Assembly: GCF_000003605.2 (NCBI RefSeq)
Contig: NW_003121424.1
Coordinates: forward strand, 35,538-61,609
Direction of reading: 5' to 3'
Length of the DNA stretch: 26,072 nt
Origin: Saccoglossus kowalevskii
Lineage: Eukaryota > Hemichordata > Enteropneusta > Harrimaniidae
Below, one piece after another: positions 1 to 8,985 of this stretch. The position numbers were made by a program, and so were the translations under genes. The notes below the pieces were generated by a model, which had not been told where the DNA came from, searched no databases, and saw only the letters and a program-made list of their open reading frames with translations. Position 1 is the first letter of the stretch, and the number at the start of each line of letters is the position of its first letter.

Positions 1-71
1 GTCTCCAGTACAAGTGGTGTAGCTATCATCATACATGAAGTTTCGTCGTGTCCACTGCTCTTCCGAAACGG
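1..71 (-). CDS. Exon 13 (partial), continues beyond base 1
   Basis: On the minus strand a strong acceptor (TTTATTTTCCTCAG at about 72-85) is followed by an open frame that starts VSEEQWTRRNF and contains one Cys before the window edge. The phase (two bases of a split codon) fits the phase 1 donor of exon 12, so the frame is closed at the edge of the window at codon 804. Its domain cannot be named from 23 residues. Confidence 0.6.
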
Positions 72-3000
72 CTGAGGAAAATAAAGCAATGTATCAGTGA
101 ATACAAAATATGCAAATGAATGCTTTTTGTTGAATAAAAATCAAACTTGCATTTTCGGGTTGAGCGCAAAAGTGGCATGCGTATCAACACAGTACATTTA
201 AGCAATGAATCATGTAACCCATTCAAATTCCAATTAAATCTTGCACATGAGTCAAGAATTGTCGACAGCACACTCTACTCAGTCCATTAAGTTGTGCATT
301 AGTTCACGTAAATGTCATGTTTCTATCATTTTGTGAATTTTACCTTCATCGTCATCATTGCCCTCTTCCTTTTCATCATCATTATTATTATTGCCAGCAA
401 TTTCTTTAACGCATGTACAATTTCTGCCGATTATTCGAAGTCCTTGTTCACGACAATGAGGGCAGCAAACCTGAAGTCCATTAACACTTCCAACGTAATC
501 TGGATTACAGCCACCGCACACTGATCCCGTCCAGCACATCTCGTACTCAGGTTCTAATATGAAAATAAAAATATTTTTGTAACACTCAATCCAGTGTATT
601 ATTTATTATAATTATTATAGTTGAACGCCATTTCTATGAAATCCACGGTAAGCTGAGCATCATATAGATGGGTATTGTGTGCCTTCTCGTCAGAATAAAT
701 TAATAAACATTCGCGGCGACAAAGATAATTTGTATCAGTGTTTACAACAACGTGTCTTCAGGTTTGTTTGAACATGCCTCAAATTTCTTTTTTTTCATGC
801 AGATTATTCAGAAAAAAATCTGTCGTTGACTTTTGTGACTATGGTAAACATCTGCATCATCGGTCATTTTAGCTAATAGCAATAGTGCATTCGACCATGT
901 GACGACAAGGTACAATATAATTTAACTTATTGTTTTCTCATGCTTGTAGCGCCATGCCAGTCTTTCAGTCATAACAAAACCAGCCTTACAATAGTTCGAA
1001 TTCTATTTTAACAATAGATTTTAATTTCGTTGCGGTAACCTTTTTACTTGTTTGTCTTTGTAGTTTATCGTGAATAAGAACGGCAACTCAAACACATTTT
1101 GTTGGTTACTTCAATATTTCAAAACTTCAAGATATGTTGAATACCTCAGACCAATTGACAATATGACTGCCTAAGTTCGACTTAAACAATTGAGTCGAAT
1201 GCAATTTTCATCTAATACATCATATAATTAATTTGCATATTACCTGAGGGAACTTTCGGTACGGGTTGAGCACATACGTGACCACATCCATTGGAACAGC
1301 ATTTGTTATCCCCGTTACAGTCAGCGTCCCCAGAGCATTCTTCTTGGCAAGTGCCTATGCCCGTAATGGCAGGACATGTGCCGGGCTTGAAAGCTTTTAA
1401 CATAGAAGAAAATTGAACATTGACAGATAAATACCTTGCTGGAAACTGATAGGTTTCAAAAACACATTAATCGAAATAATTATATAGCAAAGAATCACAG
1501 TTGTGTCAATGCATATATACAAGACAGACTGTTATACGTCAAACACAAACAAACAAACAATAAGATGCCTTCTGATTGGTTAGATTGTTATGTTGCAGGT
1601 TTGGATAGCCAATCAGATACAATTTTTTTTAAAAAAGCGTCGCAATGCCTAGGAATCAATCAATGGACTTTGCATCCTCGTTCAAAATTGAATACGTGTA
1701 CTGATAGTACGCAATATTTTAAATTGGCTACAATAGGAGGGGCTTTCTACTAAATATTAGCACCCGTAAATGGCAATTAGCAATTAACTTTACCTTCAAT
1801 TGGTGTTGAGCAAATATGACCACAGTGAGTAGAACAACATTTCTCATTGCTTGGACAATCGCTGTCTGTGATGCACTGATCGCCGCAATGTGCCCCACGT
1901 AGACCATATGGGAAAAATGGACACGTGCCGGGTTTCTGAACATCATGGATGATGGATGGGACACAGGCCCTCCCACACCGCGATCCAGTAGAACAGCATT
2001 TCTCATTTAAGCGACAGTCGTCGTCAGAATTACACGAGTCAGGGCGGCCTGTACACGACCGGAAGATACCCAGGGTAATCACTGGACAACTACCAGCATG
2101 CACTGTGAATGTGGAATAATTTACATATTATGAAAAATTATCGTCTGGTTAGCAACATAATATTTTCTATTTAATTGAATTGAATTTCCACTAGAGAGTT
2201 TTTTTCATTGAAAAAAAAATTGACATATAATGATGCAATTGGATAATGTAAAATTCAGAGATAAGGCGGTTGATGTGATTAGGATTGCCATACTAACATA
2301 CTGACAGCTGAAAGAGAGTGGAACATATGATTCAGAGAAATGTCGCTTTCATCTTACCCGTATTGGCAGGCATTGTGCAAGTTGTACCACATCCAGTAAA
2401 ACAACACTTCTCATCGCCTGCACACTCGGGATCATGATTACATTGCCATTCACAGAAGCTATCATATTCTTGGCTTAAATCCGGACATTGTCCTGGTTTG
2501 TCGGCAACTGTTGATAGATAAATCGAAGACCGTCAATGAAAACACATTTTTGCTATAGAATGCGCGACTAATGTGAATAGTATAATGATGTTAACACGCC
2601 TTGTTACCTTCTTAAAATTGGAGCAAAAATTAACACGATACTTACATGGAGATTCTGTAGTTGTTGTTATTGTTGTTGATGGTGGTGCAGGTGTTCGTTG
2701 AGGTATACCTTCAATAATTCTCAGATTACACATGTCCGCGTCGTGGCAACACACAGTAACCGTCTGCAGCAATGCACGGCCTGCGGACGGCATACAGAGG
2801 TACGGAGCTGCTTCCAATACTACCTTATCGAGACAGCGGAAGGAATACTGCTCTCTTCGTCCAATGACGACTTTTTCACCGTAACAGCTTCCATCAGTGA
2901 CGCATGTGTTGTTACGTGAATTACACTCGTCACAATAACAACGCACTATAACAGTTAACAACAGTGTGTAAGTAACTGCAATACTATATCCTAATAAATA

Positions 3001-6000
3001 TGTTAAAATACGTGAACATAGGGAATCAGACTATAGATGCACAACGTATATGTTGCGCCCTCTAGCGATGAACTGCTTCTGTGACTTAAAAACGTTTGAG
3101 AAACTAGATAAGGAATTTATTTTCAGCTGTGATCATCCTTGAATAAAAATACTATTTTTAGAGATCTGTTATATAAATTCTTAGATGGCGAAAGAATACG
3201 TCACTAGCAGAGTTGTCTGTTTCAGCGACTTACTGCAAACACCTATGTAATTTATTATGATGTTATGGAAGCGTTTCGTCGCTAGAGGGCACAACTTATT
3301 AGAAAGGCGTATTTAGAGTATTGACCATCAGGAGAAATTATACCGATAATATCCCGGCTATTGAATAGTTTGTTTTTTTCGGGGAATATATTACACAATG
3401 AAGCTTTCACATTTGTCCTCTTAGCAACTGTGAGCTCTGTGATATACGAAGGTCAAATCACAAGTGAGACTAAAAAACGGACCTTTTCCATACATAAGGA
3501 GATAAAGAAAATAATGCAATTTACTGAAAATAACACGTGAGAGTACTCACACTGGTTTTGGTTTCCAGGTGATGTATCGCCGCACCGACCTTCCACAAGT
3601 GTGACGTCATCAATGGCCATATTGGTATAAGGCCATCCTGAATGAACTGTTTCAAATACAACCTGCAAGTGAATAGAAGACGCAGGATGGGTGCAAATAC
3701 TCAGAGGTTGGTCGCATGCCCGAATGACAGTTAACACACGGCATATATATTCGTATTTACGCTTGTTTTGGCAAGAATCTTGTTCGTTTTTTTTTTTGAA
3801 AAACGTTCAATACCTTACCCTATATGAACTGCTATCCACACCGTTAATGGTTATTTCCTTTGTGTGCCACGCCTGTTCGTTACACCGTGGGCGGGCCCAA
3901 ATAGGATATCCTAACCCACTGTCGGTCATAGTGTATACGTTTAATCGAGATCTATGCTGTCCCCTGCCGTTGGTGGCGCAGTAATAATGGAACTTCAGGC
4001 ATTGATTAGCCGATGTGGTTTGATAGCTTGGTGAGATTAGTCTCGCTTTATCACTTTCACCTTCAGCTGGAGAGTATGGTCTTCCAGGGATTGAGCCAGC
4101 GCCAGCACTTGCCCTCATGTAAAAACCTGCCATTAATGTAAATGATGCAGGAAGTTAAGCAGGAAATAGGTCACGTGGGCATAAAACAAACTTTTTTTTA
4201 AAAACAGCTGTATACAGCTGTAAACAGCTTTAGATAGGTTGTACAAGCAAAATCATCTTTAAATTTATTTTTCTTGTCAATTAAAAATAACTTCTAGTAT
4301 CTGCAAGCTATTTTCTAGATAAAAAATACAGTATATTTATTATACGTGTCTGCAGCTCCACCCAGACTAAATGCAGTGCAGTGAGCTAAACGCAATTTGG
4401 CAATCATTCATTTAAACAAACGCCCCGTGGGGGTAGTTGATACATAGCTGGGTAGAAAGGTGTCCCCGAGTGCTCAAAGTGTGACCATTTTTATCCCTGG
4501 ATAGTGGCAAAATCTATACCCATATTTATTCCAAAGTACCATTTTTGTCAACACTGTTTATTCCAAATAAGTTTCACTGAGAATTGTGCACCCTCATCAA
4601 TTACGTGATAAATCTCCGTTTAAATGTTGATTGCCTTGTTTAATGTCCGGGTTCATGTATATATGGATCTGAGGCCGGGATCTGAGGTGGAGATATTCGC
4701 TCAAATACGGACCAAATCGGAAAAATATTATCGATAATTATATCTATCTTGACCAGAAATAAGACCGATACTTGTACCTAAAATCCAAAAAAAACGAGAC
4801 CCATTTCAGGGGCACGTCCCAATTAGGAAGTTATATGTATCCCCCCCCGGGTTGTAAGGTCGCTATGAGCCCCATATTGAATAAAGAAAGAGGCGCGACA
4901 ACCACGACCCTTTAAGATAAGTAAACTTAAAAAATAATATCGCTAATACCTACCATGGCGATACATGTTTGAAGAACTAGGCCCAAATAAACCACTGTAT
5001 CCAGTTCTGCGTTCCCAATCAAAGTCATCGTCCACAGCTTGCGTGTATCCACAGATTCCATCATCCTCAAAACCGCAAGACACGGAATGTGTTGGACTGT
5101 CTGTTAAAAACATATTAATACACCGTTAAAAATACACTGTTCACTATTCATTTTATTTGAAAAGCGCCATCAAAACTTGAACAGAAAGAAATGCGTGATT
5201 GTTTTTTTTCAGATTAGCTACGCATAGAGGACGTAACGGTTTCTAAAGCACTGAGTTTCACCATAGACCATCTAAAAGACGATGGTCTATGGTTTCGCGC
5301 ACAGTAACCAAAAAAAACATTGTGAATCTTTCCTACCTTCTTGCAAAACTAGATTCCATTCATTGGCTTTGTAAGTACCACTAAATGAAGTCACACTGCC
5401 ATAATTATTTTCTATGAATTTTAATAGGTCTACAGTGTAGCATCCACCGGTATCGCTGCCATAGGCACATGCTATATCGTTGCTCTTTTCAATGGACCCC
5501 ACGCGGCCATCTTGATGAGTGATTCCACTTCTCGTGAGGTGATATGCAAACTGTCGATGAAATGTAATTAAATAACCATATAATGTATGGGAAATAAAAT
5601 CGGCATGTGCACACTAATTAACAGGAACTGGAATGAGCACAACATGTACACTTTGTTTCGCCTGCTGGTGGCGAGTAAGATGGTGATGCGTAACTTTCAT
5701 ACCATACGCGGCAGAGTCAAACACGACATGCGCGGAGACATTGTTGCCTTTATTTGTTAATCCATTTCTAAAAAAAATACATGAGGAAAATAGTATACCC
5801 CGGGAAGTTACTTATTTAGATGGTCCTTATTTAGATAGTCCTCCGCGTCCCCTTGGGAAATGAACAAACAAAATAAATTAACGTTAGGTTCGTTTCTTGT
5901 ATGTTTTCGCTCACAAGAAATGACCAATATTTTGCTGAAGTGGCCGGAATTATTAAAAAAGGGGGTGAACAGAATAGGCCGAGTCTGAAAAACAGAGATT

Positions 6001-7699
6001 AAAACTGCCGTGCAAACACCTTTTCAACGGGAATCTTGTTCCCTTCCTAAACAGACCGCTAATTTGCTCTTACCATGGAAGGTACTCCGTTAGTATCTTC
6101 CATGCTCTTACAAAATATATAACTATTGTAATTTATGTAAATTCATCAGAAATAAACACGTGAACTCACCAAGACAACCGTGTCAATGACCGTGTCGGGA
6201 TTACTGAAGTTCAGAGTCCAGTGGACAGGTTCGTATGTTGATAAGACAAGGATAAGTGGCTTACTGCTCCCTCGTCCATGTATGTTCAATGTCGTGTATC
6301 CCGTATTGTGTTGTCGGAATCCCGTGTGACCATCGCCCTCATAATTGGCTATGACGTGCACTTCGTAGTTTGGATTCTCGACTTTTGGCACGCAGCTGTA
6401 GACTGATCCTTGCTCCTGTCCCGAAAACTTTGGTGTGGCAATCTGATTCCCAGAATTCAGTTCGATTTCGCATCCATGTACGTTAGCTGAAATATACATT
6501 GCATATACAATGTAAACATTTCTAGAAGAGGCAACTCAAGCTTTAATTATCACGTATGTTAAAATGTAGATGAGCCCGTGTCATTTGTACTATTGTTGTT
6601 TGATACTAAATGTTTTTAACACGTTGAATCATTATTCGTCATGAAATAACAACCGGTTTACAGCACACAACTTAGTACCCGTCCGATCAAACGATGATGG
6701 AATTACGCATGTGCGCTGCGTATTAGTTTTTTCTATTTTTTACCTAAACTGATACTGTATGCTGCAAAAACAAAGATTTCAGTTTACAGCAAATGATATT
6801 CCAATGTTTCCTACAACGTGCGATGTTGAAAAACAATATTAAAAATGCATTATTCCACTCTCATCCTCGTGCTGGCTGGACATGACATTTGACAAGTGCA
6901 TTGAGGGCGCTATACAGGCGTGTGGCGGTACTATACTCACGCAAACACGTGCAACTGGAATAATCAGGCGATCTTAATCTGCACGGAACACATCGTCCTT
7001 GACCCTGGATTGTCGCTGCCAGACATGACACTATAAATAATTAAATTAAATAATTAAAATGTGCATTTCGTCATTTTGTGTATAGGTATGATAGGTGGCT
7101 AATAACATTAGGTGGCGCCCTACATAACACGTGTTTTTTTTGCGACTGTCGGTATCAGCTCACGTGGTATCAGCTGTAATTCTCCGTACAAAACACAACA
7201 CACTTGCCCCATCCACTGAAACAAACACATTCGCAACACCCCTAAATAAATAGTGGTATCGACCCAAAACGGTGGTATCAGTTTGTTTGATCTAGCATGT
7301 CAGCGAAAACGGTAACCATATCTGACAGCATGAGTGGAAACTAATATAATGGCTATACTGCATACGACAATTCTTCGAAATGCCAAAGGCCGGGCATAAC
7401 ATATAAATGAAATTCAATCCAGTTGTGGACGTATTCGTTAGGTCGCCTGATACGGATCTCCAATTGTGTCATGACTTGTTCGAATTTTTCGCCCCCCCCC
7501 CCAAATAACATACTTCTGCACGACTTGGCAACACCAGACGAACTACTGGAAACTTATAAAGTTTCAAAATTTACACATCGATAATTCCAAAACACGTCTG
7601 CTATCTACCTAGGTGCTTGGCGTATCGACCGTGGTATAAATATGTCGACAGGTCCCTCTACTCACCTATAGTTAAGATCACTGGTACAAAAAACGTCAT
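1..7699 (-). CDS. Secreted MAM / activin-receptor-like / 4xWAP multidomain protein, 5' 13 exons (3' end outside window)
   Basis: Thirteen exons join into one open frame of 804 codons: 7666-7699, 6941-7030, 6170-6486, 5337-5550, 4954-5100, 3819-4126, 3551-3662, 2646-2945, 2358-2507, 1794-2102, 1244-1393, 344-553 and 1-71 (partial). Each border has a GT donor and AG acceptor, and the phases match at every junction (phase 1 except phase 0 after exons 3 and 6). Domain order by residue: signal peptide (about 1-20), unnamed Cys piece and module (20-218), MAM (227-398), activin-receptor/Ly6-like (408-490) with Thr/Pro linker, WAP cores (510-555, 560-605, 612-655, 662-703), an 8-Cys domain with acidic tail (711-780), then a new exon. 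WAP domains are often protease inhibitors or antimicrobial; MAM and Ly6-like folds mediate adhesion or binding. An extracellular or cell-surface role is inferred; the C-terminus, which would show a membrane anchor, is not in the window. I do not recognise a named orthologue. Confidence 0.85.
344..553 (-). CDS. Exon 12: unrecognised 8-Cys domain with acidic Asn/Asp/Glu tail
   Basis: A 210-base exon, phase 1 on both sides (acceptor AG at 554-555, donor GTAAAA). It begins PEYEMCWTGSVCGGCNPDY and continues GLQVCCPHC and NCTCVKE, giving eight cysteines in about 45 residues, then an unstructured tail of Asn, Asp, Glu and Gly. The spacing differs from WAP (only one CC pair, placed early). Reading through the donor gives a stop soon after, so a shorter protein ending here is possible if the intron is retained. 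The in-phase join to the exon at 1-71 favours splicing on. Confidence 0.7.
554..1243 (-). other. Intron 11-12 of the MAM/WAP gene, no recognised content
   Basis: About 690 bases, AT-rich, between the fourth WAP exon and the 8-Cys exon. I see no further exon with fitting phase and no repeat that recurs in the window. Confidence 0.5.
1244..1393 (-). CDS. Exon 11: WAP four-disulfide core 4
   Basis: A 150-base exon, phase 1 on both sides, with KPGTCPAITGIGTCQEEC, DADCNGDNKCCSNGCG and HVCAQPVP. All eight WAP cysteines are present. It is closest in pattern to WAP core 3 (same KPGTCP start, CG-H-x-C end), which suggests that these two arose from one another. The donor is GTAATA at 1238-1243. Confidence 0.9.
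1571..1617. repeat. CCAAT-type inverted repeat, divergent copy of an element found twice more
   Basis: TCTGATTGGT (1571-1580) is matched 27 bases later by GCCAATCAGA (1608-1617), 9 of 10 paired. The bases after the right arm (ACAATTT..., then GCGTCGCAATGCCT) resemble those after the same structure at 14047-14056 and 18598-18607 (ACAATCTTGCTTCGCAATGA). This suggests a small dispersed element. It lies in the intron between exons 10 and 11. Confidence 0.55.
1794..2102 (-). CDS. Exon 10: WAP cores 2 and 3 in one exon
   Basis: A 309-base exon with two WAP domains in tandem. The first runs from AGSCPVITLG to SRCGRACVP and the second from KPGTCPFFPYG to HCGHICSTP. Each has eight cysteines in WAP order and the E-K-C-C core. 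WAP 2 is slightly different, with a GRPDSC loop and an extra residue before the last pair (CCSTGSRC). The other WAP exons hold one domain each, so either two exons fused by intron loss or the pair predates the others. Phase 1 on both ends. Confidence 0.9.
2358..2507 (-). CDS. Exon 9: WAP four-disulfide core 1
   Basis: A 150-base exon, phase 1 on both sides, too short for a simple ORF scan. It reads KPGQCPDLSQEYDSFCEW, then QCNHDPECAGDEKCCFTGCG and TTCTMP. All eight cysteines of a WAP domain are present in the standard order, including the D-x-x-C...KCC...C-G core. The acceptor is at 2508-2509 and the donor GTAAGA at 2352-2357. Intact cysteines suggest the fold is kept; a specific protease target cannot be read from sequence. 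Confidence 0.88.
2646..2945 (-). CDS. Exon 8: activin-receptor / Ly6-like cysteine domain with Thr/Pro-rich tail
   Basis: A 300-base exon, phase 1 on both sides. It starts RCYCDECNSRNNTC, has a central SFRCLDKV and a C at PYLC, and ends with VTVCCHDADMCNL. The spacing, with a CC pair followed by D-x-C-N, is that of the three-finger fold shared by activin/TGF-beta receptor ectodomains and Ly6/uPAR proteins. After the domain a tail rich in Thr, Ser and Pro (about 22 residues) looks like an O-glycosylated spacer before the first WAP. No kinase exon is seen, so this is a ligand-binding type module in a different architecture, not a receptor kinase gene. Confidence 0.75.
3052..3295. mobile_element. 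MITE-like element with 21-base terminal inverted repeats
   Basis: The left end GTTGCGCCCTCTAGCGATGAA (3052-3072) and the right end at 3275-3295 are inverted copies with 19 of 21 bases matching. The interior of about 200 bases has no coding frame. It lies in the intron between exons 7 and 8. The flanks are AT-rich but a clear target-site duplication is not obvious, so the exact borders may differ by a few bases. Short elements of this form are typically mobilised by a DNA transposase encoded elsewhere. Confidence 0.6.
3551..5100 (-). CDS. Exons 5-7: MAM domain
   Basis: Exons 4954-5100, 3819-4126 and 3551-3662 encode one complete MAM domain (meprin/A5/PTPmu) of about 170 residues, 227-398. It starts with the typical SCGFEDDGICGY, continues WERRTGYSG, has the strand ANQCLKFHYYC in the middle and ends with NMAIDDVTLVEGRCG, where 'AIDDV' before a final Cys is the family hallmark. 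Four or more conserved cysteines are present. MAM domains occur in adhesive or secreted proteins and often mediate homophilic or ligand binding. The introns inside the domain are phase 1 and phase 0, while the borders of the whole domain are phase 1 on both sides. Confidence 0.9.
4127..4953 (-). other. Intron 5-6 of the MAM/WAP gene, with a palindrome and repeat-like sequence
   Basis: Some 830 bases inside the MAM coding region. It contains a perfect 18-base palindrome at 4204-4221 and a stretch at 4420-4900 with a run of C near 4842 that looks like old dispersed repeat rather than gene. No open frame fits the flanking phases. Confidence 0.45.
4204..4221. repeat. Perfect 18-base palindrome with two CAGCTG cores
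   Basis: ACAGCTGTATACAGCTGT equals its own reverse complement, and a third CAGCT follows at once. CAGCTG is an E-box type site for bHLH factors, so this could be an intronic regulatory site, or just a short fold-back. Confidence 0.4.
5260..5293. repeat. Perfect hairpin, 13-base arms
   Basis: ACCATAGACCATC (5260-5272) and GATGGTCTATGGT (5281-5293) are perfect inverted copies with an 8-base loop (TAAAAGAC). It lies in the intron just upstream of MAM exon 5, about 45 bases below the exon 4 donor. It could be a small fold-back element. Confidence 0.6.
5337..6486 (-). CDS. Exons 3-4: unnamed conserved-looking extracellular module
   Basis: Exon 3 (6170-6486) and exon 4 (5337-5550) join in phase 0 and give residues 42-218. 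Exon 3 carries EVHVIANYEG and KPLILVLSTYEPVHWTL, a pattern of beta strands ending in a paired 'Y-E-P-x-x-W' motif. Exon 4 carries CAYGSDTGGCYTVDLL and a terminal SFSGTYKANEWNL. From memory the combination resembles modules seen in uncharacterised extracellular proteins of marine invertebrates, but I cannot give a family name. The direct joining of exon 3 to exon 4 keeps the frame. An open stretch at 5660-5770 in the intron between them does not match in phase, so it was left out. Confidence 0.65.
6074..6104. repeat. CATGGAAG hairpin, copy 1
   Basis: CATGGAAGGTACT (6074-6086) pairs with AGTATCTTCCATG (6092-6104), 12 of 13 bases, around a CCGTT loop. The same arms and nearly the same loop occur at 8956-8985, so this is a repeated short fold-back element and not a chance palindrome. 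Confidence 0.6.
6941..7699 (-). CDS. Exons 1-2: signal peptide and short Cys-rich segment
   Basis: Exon 1 codes from the ATG at 7697-7699 to 7666, followed by a good donor (GTGAGT). Exon 2 is 6941-7030. Together they begin MTFFVPVILTIVSCLAATIQ, a short hydrophobic stretch with a small-residue end, as in a cleaved secretion signal. Exon 2 then gives a piece with C-x2-C and C-x-C pairs (RCVPC and SCTC). This ATG was chosen because it opens the hydrophobic leader, lies about 100 bases below a TATA box, and its exon end is in the phase needed by exon 2. Intron 1 (7031-7665) contains a run of C at 7490-7502 and no coding signal that I can see. Confidence 0.8.
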
Positions 7700-7797
7700 A
7701 TTGTTAACCTGCGCGCAGTAACACTGTGAGTGAGCTTTGGACTGTAATAATACTGTGTACTCCTCGTGGTCTGACTTTAGATAACATCTGATAAGCT

Positions 7798-7805
7798 CTT
7801 ATATA
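7798..7805 (-). promoter_or_regulatory. TATA box of the MAM/WAP gene
   Basis: Minus-strand TATATAAG lies about 100 bases upstream of the ATG at 7699. It would place transcription start near 7770-7780 and leave a 5' leader of some 75 bases with no ATG ahead of the chosen start that I noticed. This fits the signal-peptide exon being the first exon. Confidence 0.55.
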
Positions 7806-8279
7806 CATGTCGATTTCCGGTCTGACACAATTGATACTGTTTTTTCCGTTGTTCCACGAAACCACACTACTGTAAACATATGGTCCGTCGTCTTACTAGG
7901 AATTGAACACGTGATCAACTGTGTACACTCGAATACGGCTTTCAAGAGTGGTAAATGAAGGTCAAATACTAACGTACGAGTATTTGCATAACAATATAAG
8001 ACCTCTTGTTGTGCGTCAATGTATCAACAACGCGTATAACAATTATGCACGTCAACAGCCAAATGTCATGCTGTGTAAACGACACTACTACACACAGTCT
8101 ATCTTGGGTATGTAGGTATATTAAGGGAAAAAGTCACAGCCAAGTAAGCTTCTGTTAAAACTGTTCCTTAATAATGACACTACCGAATATAAGCTGCCCG
8201 GGGTCGTGCTCTGTTGTCCCCATCGTACATCCAAGGGTCGCGGATGTCATATGCACATACACGGCTCCCCGAATTGCCT

Positions 8280-8305
8280 ACGTCACGTCACGTCACGTCA
8301 TGTCA
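8280..8305. repeat. (ACGTC)n microsatellite, CRE-like units
   Basis: Five near-identical 5-base units (ACGTCACGTCACGTCACGTC, then ATGTC). On the other strand each unit reads TGACG, the half-site of ATF/CREB factors, so the array could bind such proteins. It lies about 480 bases upstream of the TATA box of the MAM/WAP gene. Function is not shown. Confidence 0.55.
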
Positions 8306-8955
8306 AAGTAAGTGGAATAATTATGTTTAACTTCTGACTCCGTGCGAAGGCTATCAAAACAATCTCGAAGTTTCTGACTGAAGGCTCAAATGCATGCAAA
8401 GTTGAAACATGATAATATTTACGAAAGTCATTCCATTTACAGATCTATATATACTGGAATCAATTATTTAAACTATACCAAAAGTTAAAAGTCATGACCT
8501 TTCCTATATCTAGAGTTTGACATGGATACTAAGTGACGTACACACAGCGTACAAAATACATAAATTGTTGTATTAGAATTAAATAAAATATGTGATGCTA
8601 CAGGAAGAAAATACGACTACGGCACCAGATCGCTTCGTCTGCATGCCCCGGTATGGCTTCCATTCGACCACCGGATATTCCAGTAAAATTATGCGTAAAA
8701 ACGGGTAAAAACTTATTTCGCAATTAGAGCGTGCAACCTGACAATGCGATTTTAATGCACACGCCACACTGGATGGGGTGAATAGCCTCGTAAACTGGGG
8801 GTGGTGTAAAATATGTAAAGCTTTGTTAATTCCTCTTAGGGGAATTAGTTAACTATATTCATCTTTGCCTCAGAAATTATTGATATTTCCAATTGTCAAC
8901 CTCGAAAAAAATACGATGGCACAAATTACAACAAAAACCCATGATTCAGTAAAAA

Positions 8956-8985
8956 CATGGAAGGTACGCGTTAGTGCCTTCCATG
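8956..8985. repeat. CATGGAAG hairpin, copy 2
   Basis: CATGGAAGGTAC (8956-8967) pairs with GTGCCTTCCATG (8974-8985), 11 of 12 bases, around GCGTTA. It shares the arms and the CGTTA loop with the copy at 6074-6104. The flanks of the two copies are not alike beyond a few bases, consistent with a short mobile or palindromic element. Confidence 0.6.

Noticed and set aside
1436-1753. Plus-strand open frame of 105 codons
   Set aside because: It lies in an intron of the minus-strand gene, runs through the CCAAT inverted repeat and shows no protein pattern.
2698-2919. Plus-strand open frame opposite exon 8
   Set aside because: It is the antisense shadow of the activin-receptor-like exon, whose cysteine pattern and splice sites are clear.
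5660-5770. Open minus-strand stretch between exons 3 and 4 with an acceptor-like TTTTTTTAG
   Set aside because: Its open frame needs a phase 2 entry and leaves in phase 1, which fits neither exon 3 (phase 0 donor) nor exon 4 (phase 0 acceptor). Direct joining of exons 3 and 4 keeps the frame.
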